Positions 42,726 through 50,781 of a DNA stretch of 64,000 nucleotides are shown here, piece by piece. The stretch spans positions 124,001 through 188,000 of the forward strand of contig NZ_QKNS01000002.1 in the NCBI RefSeq assembly GCF_003231285.1, given 5' to 3'. The translations under genes were made by a program, and so were the position numbers. Numbering within the stretch: the stretch's first letter is position 1; each line of letters starts with the position of its first letter. This DNA comes from Hymenobacter sediminis. Its GTDB lineage: Bacteria > Bacteroidota > Bacteroidia > Cytophagales > Hymenobacteraceae. Under the pieces are notes generated by a model. It ran no database searches, was not told the DNA's origin, and saw nothing but the letters and a program-made list of their open reading frames with translations.

Positions 42726-44012
42726 CTATTCGGCGTTGAACACCGGGCGGCCTACAGCGTAATTGAGCTGCTCAAAGGCGCGCAAGCGGCTGGCCCGAAG
42801 GCTGTTGAGCTGCACGAGGTTGTTTTTGTAGCTCTCGTAGAAATCCAGGAACTCCACTACCGTGAGGTTGCGCTTGGCGTAGCTTTCATCAATGCCTTGC
42901 ATCAGGCGGTCGAAGTCGGAGGTGCCGTGGTCGGTGCTTTGGTAAAGCGCATCCGTCTGGCCAGCCAGGCGCCAGGCTTCCTGCACGTCGTTTTGCACCT
43001 GTAGCCGCTGCTGGCCCAGTAGTGCCTTGCTGACTTCCACCTGGTTCTGGGCCGTGCGAATGTTGCCTTGGTTGCGGTTGAAAATGGGCACGGCAATGCC
43101 CAGCGTGACGGCGTTATAGTTCTGGATGTAGTTGCCGGCGCGGTCGTAGGTGTAGCCCACGGCCAGGTCGGGGGTAGCTAGGGTCCGCTGCAGCCGCAGG
43201 TTCTGGGCTTGTGCCTGCACGGCGGCCTGGCGGGCCTTCAGGTCGGCGCGGTTGGTCTGGGCTGAGTCAACCAGCTGCTGCTCGGTGCGGCCACTCAGGT
43301 TTAGGGCGCGGAGTCGGTTAGGGTCGGCGGTGGGCAGGTAGTAGGTGCCGGTGGTGTCGCGCATCAGCGTGCGCAAATCGGTTTGCTCAGCGGCAATGTC
43401 GCTGAGCAGGGCCTGGCGCTCGTTGCGCAACTGAAACAGAAACGCCTTCAGCCGGACTACTTCCTTTAATGCAATATTGCCGCGCTGGTACTGGCCCTGG
43501 TATAAGTTTACGGTGCGCTGAAAGCTGGCTACTTCCATATCGTACACGCCCACGCTCTGCTGCTTGAAGTAGAGGTCGTAGAACGTGGTGCGCAGCTGAA
43601 AGCGCAGGGTGCGCAGCATGTCCTCGAAGGTAAACTGCTCTACCAGCGCATTCTGCCGGGCCGCGTTGGTAGCCGCTTTGCGGCGACCAGCCAGGGCAAA
43701 CAGCTGCTCTACCTGCACAATGGAGTTGCCGGTTTTTGTCACATCCAGCACCTTGCGTGTGTACTGGTTATAGGCGTTCTGCTCCAGCGAAATGGTAGGG
43801 TTGTCCCAGAGGCGGGCCTGGGTAATCTGGGCTTCCGCTGCCGATACGTTGTAGCGCTGAGCCAGCAAGCTTAGGTTGTTACTGACGAAGCGCTGTTCGG
43901 CTTCCGAAAGCGTTAGGCGTACCGTATCGGCGCCAAGCGGGGCGGCCGAAGTGGTATGAGCGGAAAAGCTGAGCAGCCAGGCGGCCAGCAGCAGGAAAAA
44001 AGGACGTTGCAT
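42726..44012 (-). CDS. czcC: Outer-membrane efflux channel, TolC/CzcC family
   Basis: 428 residues with a signal peptide ending near TTSAA. Two TolC-type repeats are visible, rich in coiled-coil helices (SEAEQRFVSNNLSLLAQRYNV and EVSKALLGQQRLQVQNDVQEAW). It provides the outer-membrane duct for the czcBA pump. It is the first gene of the operon. The four-repeat operator and -7-like box at 44036-44092 lie directly upstream. Confidence 0.9.
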   Translation of the reverse strand: MQRPFFLLLAAWLLSFSAHTTSAAPLGADTVRLTLSEAEQRFVSNNLSLLAQRYNVSAAEAQITQARLWDNPTISLEQNAYNQYTRKVLDVTKTGNSIVQVEQLFALAGRRKAATNAARQNALVEQFTFEDMLRTLRFQLRTTFYDLYFKQQSVGVYDMEVASFQRTVNLYQGQYQRGNIALKEVVRLKAFLFQLRNERQALLSDIAAEQTDLRTLMRDTTGTYYLPTADPNRLRALNLSGRTEQQLVDSAQTNRADLKARQAAVQAQAQNLRLQRTLATPDLAVGYTYDRAGNYIQNYNAVTLGIAVPIFNRNQGNIRTAQNQVEVSKALLGQQRLQVQNDVQEAWRLAGQTDALYQSTDHGTSDFDRLMQGIDESYAKRNLTVVEFLDFYESYKNNLVQLNSLRASRLRAFEQLNYAVGRPVFNAE

Positions 44013-44035
44013 ATCCGGTGAGGGGTAAGGATATG

Positions 44036-44092
44036 CAAGAGTACGCCCCCCATATTAGGCCTGAATTAGAGGTAGATTAGAAACGGATTAGA
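44036..44092 (-). promoter_or_regulatory. czcCBA promoter with four 11-bp-spaced TCTAAT repeats
   Basis: On the plus strand ATTAGG (44054), ATTAGA (44065), ATTAGA (44076) and ATTAGA (44087) start exactly 11 bp apart. Read on the minus strand these are TCTAAT boxes. They end 10 nt before TACTCTTG (44036-44043), one base off TAnnTTTG, which is 23 nt from the czcC start. Four in-phase direct repeats covering the -33 region suit two dimers of an OmpR-type activator, most simply the regulator at 45969-46646. Confidence 0.75.
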
Positions 44093-44349
44093 GCAGAAAT
44101 ATTTCTCTAAAAAAGCCCGTTGCGGCCCCGAGCGTCCTCTGTCTGTGGTCCGGCTGGGTCGCGAGTTTGGGCCAGATGCCGCCGGTAGTTGCAGTTCGCG
44201 CACAGAGGTAGTCATAGCCAGGTACATCCAGTGGCAAGTAGTAGGGGTAGGGCAGGGCATGGTAGAGTAAGTTGCTGCGAGCGTTTGCCAAATGGCTTCT
44301 GCCGCCCGACAATGAACCTGCCGATACTGCAAGTAGGCAGGGTATTCTG
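44093..44349 (-). other. Possible short transcript between the two operators
   Basis: A second promoter-operator (44350-44406) points into this stretch, yet no recognised gene is present. The first ATG downstream (44258-44260) opens a 64-codon frame that ends at 44066. It starts MPCPTPTTCHWMYLAM, with Cys, His and Met residues that could bind metal, and its end runs across the czc operator. A second frame reads PYYLPLDVPGYDYLCARTAT. Neither matches a family I know. It could equally be a small RNA or a relic. Confidence 0.35.
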
Positions 44350-44406
44350 CAAGCCTACGTCCTTGCTATTAGAGCCCGGTTAGAGCCCCATTAGAAACGC
44401 ATTAGA
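44350..44406 (-). promoter_or_regulatory. Second four-repeat operator with the same geometry
   Basis: ATTAGA (44368), GTTAGA (44379), ATTAGA (44390) and ATTAGA (44401) again start 11 bp apart. On the minus strand they end 10 nt before TAGGCTTG (44350-44357), one base off TAnnTTTG. Spacing, copy number and distance to the -7-like box match the czcC operator exactly. It lies downstream of the sensor kinase gene, so it does not serve that operon. Confidence 0.7.
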
Positions 44407-44536
44407 AAGATGAGTTTCTTACCAATACATCATACATAGCCTTTGCTACGGCTCATAAATCCACCGAGAAGTCCCGGTACCACTTCTGCCTACCCCTGCT
44501 TACTGCTTGAACCCCTAAGGGGGTACGGGTACTTAT

Positions 44537-45886
44537 TTATAAGATAACCTTGGCCAAGGTGCCTTGCCCCAACTGAGAGGAAATGTGTAGCTGACCGCCG
44601 TGCAGCTGAATAATTTTGCGGGCCAGCGGCAGCCCAACGCCGTGACCTACCACGTCGCGGGCATTATCGGCGCGGAAGAAAGGCTGAAAAATATGGGGTA
44701 GCGCTTTGTCGCTGATGCCAATGCCATGGTCTTGCACCTGTATGAGGCGGCGGCCTTCATCATAATCCAGGCGTACTTCTACAGGTTGCTCGGGGGCAGA
44801 GTATTTCAAGGCGTTATCCAGCAGATTGGTCAGGGCCCGGCTGAGTAGCTGGCGGTTACCCCTGATTTCCAACTGCTCCGCCTCCTCGGGTAGGTTGCCC
44901 AACGTAATGTGCAGGCGGGGCCGCTGGGCGGGCGCAACAGCTTCGCGGGCCTCCCACAGCAACTCATCCAGCCGAACGTCGTCGGTAGCGCCGGGGTTGG
45001 TTTGGGTTAGCTCCAGGAGGTTATTGATCAGGAGCTTGAGCTGTTGCAGCTCGTGCAGCACCGAGGCTACCCCCTCGCGGTAGGCCGCCGGGTCCCGCTC
45101 CCGGTTCAGCAGCACCTGCAGCTCGCCGATGGTGGCCGTGAGGGGCGTGCGTAGCTCATGGGAGGCATGGCTGACGAAGGTGCGCTGGGTTTCGAAGCCA
45201 TCTTCCAGGCGCTCCAGCATGCGGTTGAAGGTGCGGGCTAGGCGGGTTATTTCGTCCTGCTCGTGGCTGATGCCTTCGTTTACGCGCAGGTGCAGGTCCT
45301 GAGCCGTAATGCGGTCCACCTGGTCGTTCACGGCGGCAATGGGCGCCAGGGCTTTGCCAGCAAATACGCGCCCTGCCACATAAATCAGCACCAAGCTTCC
45401 CACAAAAATGCAGACCAGAATCAGGCCCAGATATTCCAGGCGGGCTGCCCCTGAGCGATTTTGAGCGGCCGCCACAATAATGAACTTGCCCTGGTTGTCG
45501 CTGTAGAAAATACCTACGGCCTGGCGCGACCCAATCTCGAAGTACACCTCCTTTTCCAGTAGAATCCGGGCCAGAATGCGGTCCGAAATTCGCACCCGCA
45601 CGTCCTGCTCAATAAAGCGGGGCTGCAGGTTGCTGTCATAAATCTGCAGTACTTCCTCCGTGAGGGTACGCATATAGCGGCGCTGGAAGTCGCGGAACGC
45701 TTCGGCCCGCAGCTCGTCCTGCTCCAGAAATACGTAGCCTGTCACCTCGGCCCGGTCGCGTAGGCGCTGCCGGAATTCCTCGTGGGTGTAGTCGGTCTGC
45801 AGAATGTACACCGTCGTCATGGCCGCGAGCAAAATCACGGCCACCAGCCCCAGAAAAAGCCACGTCAGACGGTTGCGGATGGTCAT
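44537..45886 (-). CDS. Metal-responsive sensor histidine kinase
   Basis: 449 residues. The N-terminal membrane segment is at about 8-28 and a periplasmic sensor region follows. A second membrane segment (about 147-170) leads to HAMP, then HisKA with the phospho-acceptor in VSHASHELRTPL and an HATPase domain (NLLDNALKYS, DHGIGISDKALPHIFQPFFRAD). This is the CusS/CzcS layout. The partner regulator gene lies 82 nt upstream in the same operon. The signal is inferred from the adjacent czcCBA genes to be a metal ion. Confidence 0.92.
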   Translation of the reverse strand: MTIRNRLTWLFLGLVAVILLAAMTTVYILQTDYTHEEFRQRLRDRAEVTGYVFLEQDELRAEAFRDFQRRYMRTLTEEVLQIYDSNLQPRFIEQDVRVRISDRILARILLEKEVYFEIGSRQAVGIFYSDNQGKFIIVAAAQNRSGAARLEYLGLILVCIFVGSLVLIYVAGRVFAGKALAPIAAVNDQVDRITAQDLHLRVNEGISHEQDEITRLARTFNRMLERLEDGFETQRTFVSHASHELRTPLTATIGELQVLLNRERDPAAYREGVASVLHELQQLKLLINNLLELTQTNPGATDDVRLDELLWEAREAVAPAQRPRLHITLGNLPEEAEQLEIRGNRQLLSRALTNLLDNALKYSAPEQPVEVRLDYDEGRRLIQVQDHGIGISDKALPHIFQPFFRADNARDVVGHGVGLPLARKIIQLHGGQLHISSQLGQGTLAKVIL

Positions 45887-45968
45887 GTATAATGAAGTGG
45901 TGAGTGAAATAATAAAAGGCTTTTAGGCGAAGTAGAGTATCCGGCTCACAACTTCACCTTCCACAAGT

Positions 45969-46646
45969 TCACTCTTGCACCCGTAGCACGTAGCCCATCC
46001 CGACTACGGTATGAATCAGTTTCTGCGGGAAGGCCTTGTCCACCTTGTTGCGCAGGTAGTTGATGTACACGTCTACCACGTTGGAGCCAGCATCAAAGGA
46101 GTCTTCCCATACATCAGCGGCCAGCTCGGCGCGGCTAAGTACCCGGCCTGGGTGGCGCATCAGCAGCTCCAGCAGGCCAAACTCCCGGGCCGTAAGCTTC
46201 ACAGGCTGACCAGCGCGGGTTACGGTTTTGGCGGCGGTATCCAGGGTTAGGTCTTCGAACGAAAGCACGGCCCCTTTGGTCTGTTGGCCCCGGCGGCGGG
46301 TGAGGGCGCGCACCCGAGCCACCAGCTCCGGAAAATCGAAGGGCTTAACTAGGTAGTCATCGGCCCCGCTGCCAAAGCCCAGAAGCTTATCTTGGGTGGT
46401 GCCAAGGGCTGTGAGCATGAGCACCGGCGTTTCCTGGTCCTGAGCCCGAAGGGCTTCCAGTACTTCCAGGCCGCTGAAGTAGGGTAGAATAACGTCCAGA
46501 ATAATCAGGTCGTAGGCGTGAGCCAGGGCGAGTTGTCGGCCAAAGCGCCCATCGTAGGCTACTTCTACCTCAAAGCCTTCTTCCTCCAGCCCACGCCGAA
46601 TAAATGCGGACACCTTCGGCTCATCTTCTACCAGCAATATTTTCAT
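45969..46646 (-). CDS. OmpR-family response regulator of the metal-efflux locus
   Basis: 225 residues. The receiver domain has Asp51 (LIILDVILP), conserved acidic residues near 8-9 and Lys in VKPFDFPEL. The C-terminal winged-helix domain covers about 125-225 (LTAREFGLLELLMRHPGRVLSRAEL, VYINYLRNKVDK). It probably binds the 11-bp direct repeats at 44054-44092 and 44368-44406. A TACTCTTG box 14 nt upstream of its start (46661-46668, minus strand) resembles the czcC -7 box. Confidence 0.93.
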   Translation of the reverse strand: MKILLVEDEPKVSAFIRRGLEEEGFEVEVAYDGRFGRQLALAHAYDLIILDVILPYFSGLEVLEALRAQDQETPVLMLTALGTTQDKLLGFGSGADDYLVKPFDFPELVARVRALTRRRGQQTKGAVLSFEDLTLDTAAKTVTRAGQPVKLTAREFGLLELLMRHPGRVLSRAELAADVWEDSFDAGSNVVDVYINYLRNKVDKAFPQKLIHTVVGMGYVLRVQE

Positions 46647-46751
46647 AACCGAAAGTGACGCAAGAGTAAGCAGTGCGAGGCGGGTGATTAATTACTTAGC
46701 CGAGGTTAGCCCGAAAAGAAGGGGTAGTACTTTTATCGTACTACCCCCATC

Positions 46752-47093
46752 TTAGTCTTCATCCTCGTAGTCGAGGCCGAGTAACTGGTTGAGAGCCTGC
46801 TGAATCTCGCTGGCGGCATGCAGCTGGCCAGCTCGGCGGGCTACGGTAAGGCCGGTGCGGTAAACCTTTTCAGCTTCTTCGGGCTTTTCAAGCTGCTGCA
46901 GCATCTTACCGGCGTGGTAGTACGTACCCACGTACTCCGGATGCTCATCCAGCAGCTTTTGGTAGTACTCCATGGCCCGCAGCGGTTCCGTGGTCCGGTA
47001 TTCGGTGGCTAAGGCGTAAATCGTGAACGGATCCGTTGGATCATCCTGGTAGAAGGCTAGGAGTTGCTGTAAGCGGCTTGGTGTCGTTTCCAT
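46752..47093 (-). CDS. Small TPR-repeat protein
   Basis: 113 residues, almost entirely tetratricopeptide repeats. One covers about residues 17-50 (DPFTIYALATEYRTTEPLRAMEYYQKLLDEHPE) and the next about 51-84 (YVGTYYHAGKMLQQLEKPEEAEKVYRTGL), with an acidic tail. It has no signal peptide and is probably a cytoplasmic scaffold; no partner is evident. It is divergent from etfB, with 74 nt between the starts. Confidence 0.8.
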   Translation of the reverse strand: METTPSRLQQLLAFYQDDPTDPFTIYALATEYRTTEPLRAMEYYQKLLDEHPEYVGTYYHAGKMLQQLEKPEEAEKVYRTGLTVARRAGQLHAASEIQQALNQLLGLDYEDED

Positions 47094-47167
47094 GGGGCGG
47101 CATATTTAAGTATCTTCGCCCCAAATTTGGGACTTTCCCCGTGTTCTTCTCATATAAGTAGCCGTAG

Positions 47168-47905
47168 ATGAAGTTTCTCGTTTGCATAAGTAACGTGCCC
47201 GACACGACCACTAAAATCACCTTTACTCCTGATAATAAGGAGTTTAACAAGGCAGGTGTTCAGTTCGTGATTAATCCTTGGGATGAGTATGCACTCACTC
47301 GCGCCATCGAATTAAAGGAAGCCCAGGGCGGTACCGTGACGGTGCTGAACGTAGGCGAGGCCGATACCGAACCCAACATCCGCAAGGCTTTGGCCATTGG
47401 CGCCGATGATGCCATCCGGGTTAACGCCTTCCCGAAGGATGCTTTCTTCGTGGCGCAGCAGATTGCAGCCATTGCTAAAGATGGCGGCTACGACGTGATT
47501 CTGATGGGCAAGGAGAGCATCGACTACAACGGTTTCCAGGTGCACGGCATGGTAGGCGAGTTGCTCGGCATCCCGACGGTAGCCCCGGCTATGAAACTGG
47601 ACATGAGCGGCAACACTGCTACCCTGGAGCGTGAAATTGAGGGCGGCAAGGAAATCGTGGAAGTAAGCACGCCCTTCGTGGCTTCGTGCCAGCAGCCCAT
47701 GTGTGAGCCCCGCATCCCGAACATGCGCGGTATTATGACGGCCCGCACCAAACCCCTGAAAGTGGTAGAGCCCACCGGCGAAGGTGCCCGCACGGAGGTA
47801 GCTGCTTACGCGCTGCCCCCCGCCAAGCAAGGTGTGAAGCTCATTCCGGCCGAAAACGCCGGCGAGCTGATCAAGCTGCTCCGCAACGAAGCCAAGGTTA
47901 TCTAG
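47168..47905 (+). CDS. etfB: Electron transfer flavoprotein, beta subunit
   Basis: 245 residues of the EtfB/FixA family. It has VINPWDEYALTRAIELKEA near residue 36 and the nucleotide-binding IGADDAIRV. The family signature VEVSTPFVASCQQPMCEPRIPNMRGIMTARTKP follows at about 170-200. With EtfA it carries electrons from acyl-CoA and related dehydrogenases to the quinone pool. etfA follows after 129 nt. That spacer holds an imperfect inverted repeat (AGAGCTTAG at 47911, CTAAGCTCT at 47995). Confidence 0.94.
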   Translation: MKFLVCISNVPDTTTKITFTPDNKEFNKAGVQFVINPWDEYALTRAIELKEAQGGTVTVLNVGEADTEPNIRKALAIGADDAIRVNAFPKDAFFVAQQIAAIAKDGGYDVILMGKESIDYNGFQVHGMVGELLGIPTVAPAMKLDMSGNTATLEREIEGGKEIVEVSTPFVASCQQPMCEPRIPNMRGIMTARTKPLKVVEPTGEGARTEVAAYALPPAKQGVKLIPAENAGELIKLLRNEAKVI

Positions 47906-48034
47906 TCTGGAGAGCTTAGGCACTAGAACTCAACGCTTAGCCGCTTACCAATGGAATGGCAGTGCTACGCTATTTGTTCTCAACGTGAAATACTCTAAGC
48001 TCTACGCTCTCACCTCTAAGTTCTAAAAGAAGAA

Positions 48035-49012
48035 ATGTCTGTATTAATAGTTGTTGAATGTGATGGTGGCGAGGTGAAAAAATCCTCGCTGGAAGTAGCT
48101 TCCTACGGCAGCCAGGTAGCGCAACTGCTCGGCACGTCGGCTACGGCTGTGGCTGTGGGCGAGGCTACCGAAGCCAACCTGGCCAAGCTGGGTGAGCAGG
48201 GCATTGCCAAAGTGCTCTACGACAATGAGCCCCGTCTGAAAGATTTCGTGAACGGTGCCTACACCAAGCTGATTGCTGCGGCTGCTCAGCAGGAAGACGC
48301 CAAGGTAATTGTGCTGGCTAACTCCAACATTGGCGCCGCCGTAGGTTCGCGCCTGTCGGTGCGCCTGCAGGCCAGCTTGGCTACCAACGTGGTAGAGCTG
48401 CCCAAAACGGAAGGCGGTTCCTTCACGGTGAAGCGTGGCGCTTTCTCGGGCAAGGCTTTTGCCGACGTGAAGCTGGACGGCGAGCGGAAAATCATTGCCG
48501 TTAAAAAGAACTCTATTGAGGCGCTGCACGAGGCCGGCAAAACCGCCGAGGTGGTATCATTCTCGGCCCAGCTGACCGACGCTGACTTTGCTGACGCTCC
48601 CAAGCAGGTAGTAATGCAGGATCAGGCGGGCGGTATTCTGCTGCCCGAGGCCGACAAGGTAGTATCGGGTGGCCGTGGCATGAAAGGTCCTGAAAACTGG
48701 AACCTCATCGAGGACCTAGCTCAGGCCCTGGGCGCGGCTACGGCCTGCTCCAAGCCTGTATCGGACGTAGACTGGCGCCCTCACCACGAGCACGTAGGCC
48801 AGACGGGCATCACCGTTTCGCCGAACCTCTACATTGCCTGCGGTATTTCGGGCGCTATCCAGCACCTGGCTGGCGTGAACTCCTCGAAGGTGATTGTGGT
48901 CATTAACAAAGATCCGGAGGCTCCCTTCTTCAAGGCTGCTGATTACGGCATTGTGGGCGACGTATTTGATGTGCTGCCCAAGCTGACCCAAGCAGTTAAA
49001 GAACTCAGCTAG
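48035..49012 (+). CDS. etfA: Electron transfer flavoprotein, alpha subunit
   Basis: 325 residues. The N-terminal ETF domain leads into the FAD-binding C-terminal part with [14 protein letters not shown], the [34 protein letters not shown] signature and [22 protein letters not shown]. It forms the FAD-carrying heterodimer with EtfB. A strong terminator follows, so etfBA is a two-gene unit. Confidence 0.95.
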   Translation: MSVLIVVECDGGEVKKSSLEVASYGSQVAQLLGTSATAVAVGEATEANLAKLGEQGIAKVLYDNEPRLKDFVNGAYTKLIAAAAQQEDAKVIVLANSNIGAAVGSRLSVRLQASLATNVVELPKTEGGSFTVKRGAFSGKAFADVKLDGERKIIAVKKNSIEALHEAGKTAEVVSFSAQLTDADFADAPKQVVMQDQAGGILLPEADKVVSGGRGMKGPENWNLIEDLAQALGAATACSKPVSDVDWRPHHEHVGQTGITVSPNLYIACGISGAIQHLAGVNSSKVIVVINKDPEAPFFKAADYGIVGDVFDVLPKLTQAVKELS

Positions 49013-49025
49013 AACTTAGGATGTA

Positions 49026-49086
49026 GGGTCTCAGGAAACGACTCGGCCGCGGCCGACGAAAATTTCCTGAGACCCTAAGTCTTTTT
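49026..49086 (+). terminator. Terminator of etfBA
   Basis: GGGTCTCAGGAAA and its complement TTTCCTGAGACCC form a 13-bp outer stem around a self-complementary TCGGCCGCGGCCGA core. TAAGTCTTTTTT follows. Confidence 0.82.
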
Positions 49087-49212
49087 TGACCGTATGCAGA
49101 CGGATACGCTGGCATTGGTTTCTTTTGCATCCGATTCCACTGCCTTCCTAACCCATTCATGCGGTCAGGTGCTACCCCTCCCGATCGTAAGACCCTAAGT
49201 CCTTTAGTTCCT

Positions 49213-49836
49213 TTGAAAAAGATACCGCTCGAAATTCTGGGCCTCTCGTCCAGCCAGTCGCAGTCGGGCTCCTTTGCCCTGATTCTGGGCGAAAAGACCG
49301 GCAACCGGCGCTTACCAATCATCATTGGTATGTTTGAGGCGCAGAGTATCGCCATCCAGATAGAGAAGATTAGCCCGAACCGGCCGCTTACCCACGACCT
49401 GTTTAAGTCCTTTGCGGAGCAGATGCATGTGGCCGTGCTGGAAGTACTGATTTCGGATCTGAAGGAAGGCGTATTCTATTCCAAAATTGTATGCTCTGAT
49501 GGCGCCAGCACCTTCGAACTCGACGCCCGCCCTTCTGATGCTATTGCCATTGGCTTGCGCTTCGGAGTGCCCATCTTCACGGTGGAAAGCGTACTGAGCG
49601 AAGCCGGTATCATTCTTTCGGACCTCGACGAAAACGCCGATGAGGACGATGACGACACCGATGACGACGAAGACGAGGACAACGACCAGCCGGCGCCCAA
49701 GCCGGCAGAGCCGCGCGAACCCAGCGGACAGGTTTCGTTGGATGAGCTGACCAAAATGCTGGCCCAGGCCCTCGAACGTGAAGACTACGAGAAGGCCGCC
49801 AAAATTCGCGACGAACTAAACAAGCGCAACGGCTAA
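49213..49836 (+). CDS. Bifunctional nuclease (BFN/DUF151) family protein with C-terminal UVR motif
   Basis: 207 residues from a TTG start, which gives the family-conserved opening (M)KKIPLEILGLSSSQSQSGSFALILGE; an ATG at 49159 would add 18 unlike residues. The BFN domain covers about 1-140 (RRLPIIIGMFEAQSIAI, LDARPSDAIAIGLRFGVPIF). A run of Asp/Glu (about 145-168) follows, then a UvrB/UvrC-like motif (LTKMLAQALEREDYEKAAKIRDEL). Related proteins have DNase/RNase activity or act in regulation. The role here is unknown. Confidence 0.87.
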   Translation: MKKIPLEILGLSSSQSQSGSFALILGEKTGNRRLPIIIGMFEAQSIAIQIEKISPNRPLTHDLFKSFAEQMHVAVLEVLISDLKEGVFYSKIVCSDGASTFELDARPSDAIAIGLRFGVPIFTVESVLSEAGIILSDLDENADEDDDDTDDDEDEDNDQPAPKPAEPREPSGQVSLDELTKMLAQALEREDYEKAAKIRDELNKRNG

Positions 49837-49856
49837 TACTACCCTTGCACTTCCAG

Positions 49857-49887
49857 AAAATGGCTTCCTGCTCAGGAAGCCATTTTT
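49857..49887 (+). terminator. Terminator of the bifunctional-nuclease gene
   Basis: ATGGCTTCCT pairs with AGGAAGCCAT over a GCTC loop, A-rich before and TTTTG after. It lies 20 nt after the stop. Confidence 0.8.
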
Positions 49888-49979
49888 GTTTTCCCGCGTC
49901 TGCCAACCGTGTCTTTGCTGGCAATAGAGGGGGTAGGCGTACCTTGCAACTTCCTTGTATCCTCTCTTTCCTCCAAGTT

Positions 49980-50522
49980 ATGAGTACTGCTGCCCCCGAC
50001 CTGCGCTACCCCATTGGCCGCCCCGTACTGCCCGATGAACCCCTGGACCGCGGCGCCCGCACCGCCTACATGGCCCAGATTGCTACCCTCCCTGATCTGG
50101 TAAGGTCATCGGTGCTGGGCCTGAGCCCCGAGCAATTGAACACGCCCTACCGCCCTGAGGGCTGGACATTGCGCCAGGTTATCCATCACCTGCCCGACTC
50201 GCACATGAACAGCTACACCCGCTTCCGTTTGGCCCTGACGGAGGATAACCCCACCATTCGGCCCTACGATGAGCACGCCTGGGCAGAGCTGCCCGACATT
50301 GAGGCTACGCCCGTGGCTGTGTCGTTGGCTTTGCTTGAGGCGCTGCATATCCGGTGGGTGAAACTGCTGCGCAACCTCACCGACGAGCAGTGGCAGCGCA
50401 CCTTTTTCCACCCCGAAAGCAAGCGTAAGTTCACCCTCGACCAAGCCTTGGTACTCTACGCCTGGCACGGCCGTCACCACCTGGCCCACATCACGGAGCT
50501 GCGCAAACGGGAGCAATGGTAA
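49980..50522 (+). CDS. DinB/YfiT-family putative metal-dependent hydrolase (BstA-like)
   Basis: 180 residues forming a predicted four-helix DinB bundle. Metal-binding His residues are visible in LRQVIHHLPDSHMNSYTRFRLAL and in YAWHGRHHLAHITEL. It is closest in text to YfiT/BstA proteins, some of which act as thiol S-transferases on electrophiles. The substrate here is unknown. The ATG at 49980 gives MSTAAPDLRYPIG. A TTTG (49914) and TACCTTGC (49940) upstream may be its promoter, though the spacing is one or two bases long. Confidence 0.85.
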   Translation: MSTAAPDLRYPIGRPVLPDEPLDRGARTAYMAQIATLPDLVRSSVLGLSPEQLNTPYRPEGWTLRQVIHHLPDSHMNSYTRFRLALTEDNPTIRPYDEHAWAELPDIEATPVAVSLALLEALHIRWVKLLRNLTDEQWQRTFFHPESKRKFTLDQALVLYAWHGRHHLAHITELRKREQW

Positions 50523-50632
50523 GCTGTGAGTTGCCGGTTGCGAGTTGCCAATTATCAGGAAACCGGGGGAGCTAGCCTACCCCTTCAGTTGCACAAAATC
50601 CTGTAGGGCCGATCTATCTGCTGATAACATTA

Positions 50633-50694
50633 CAAAGCCTCAGCGGGGCAACACGAACCTGTTAAAGGGTAGGTGTCGCCCCGCTGAGGCTTTG
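50633..50694. terminator. Hairpin terminator between DinB and MlaF-like genes
   Basis: CAAAGCCTCAGCGGGGC with ACAC inside pairs with GTGT and GCCCCGCTGAGGCTTTG, with one unpaired base on each side. It lies between convergent genes and can act on either strand. The other bases of the 50523-50781 spacer show nothing further. Confidence 0.7.
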
Positions 50695-50781
50695 AAGTAT
50701 TATAAGAGGTAGGGGTTCTATTGATAGTTCGCCCCGCGCAGGCTACCCCTGCCTAACTGGCAGCTCACAACCGGCAACTTA

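Noticed and set aside
44054..44406. CRISPR-like or iteron array
   Set aside because: The repeats are six bases with five-base spacers and sit at -33 positions of two promoters, which fits operators and not CRISPR or replication iterons.
38278..46646. Naming the metal locus cusCBA-RS (copper/silver)
   Set aside because: The pump has the DFGxxxDGAVV motif of CzcA-type proteins rather than the CusA form, and no copper chaperone such as CusF is present.
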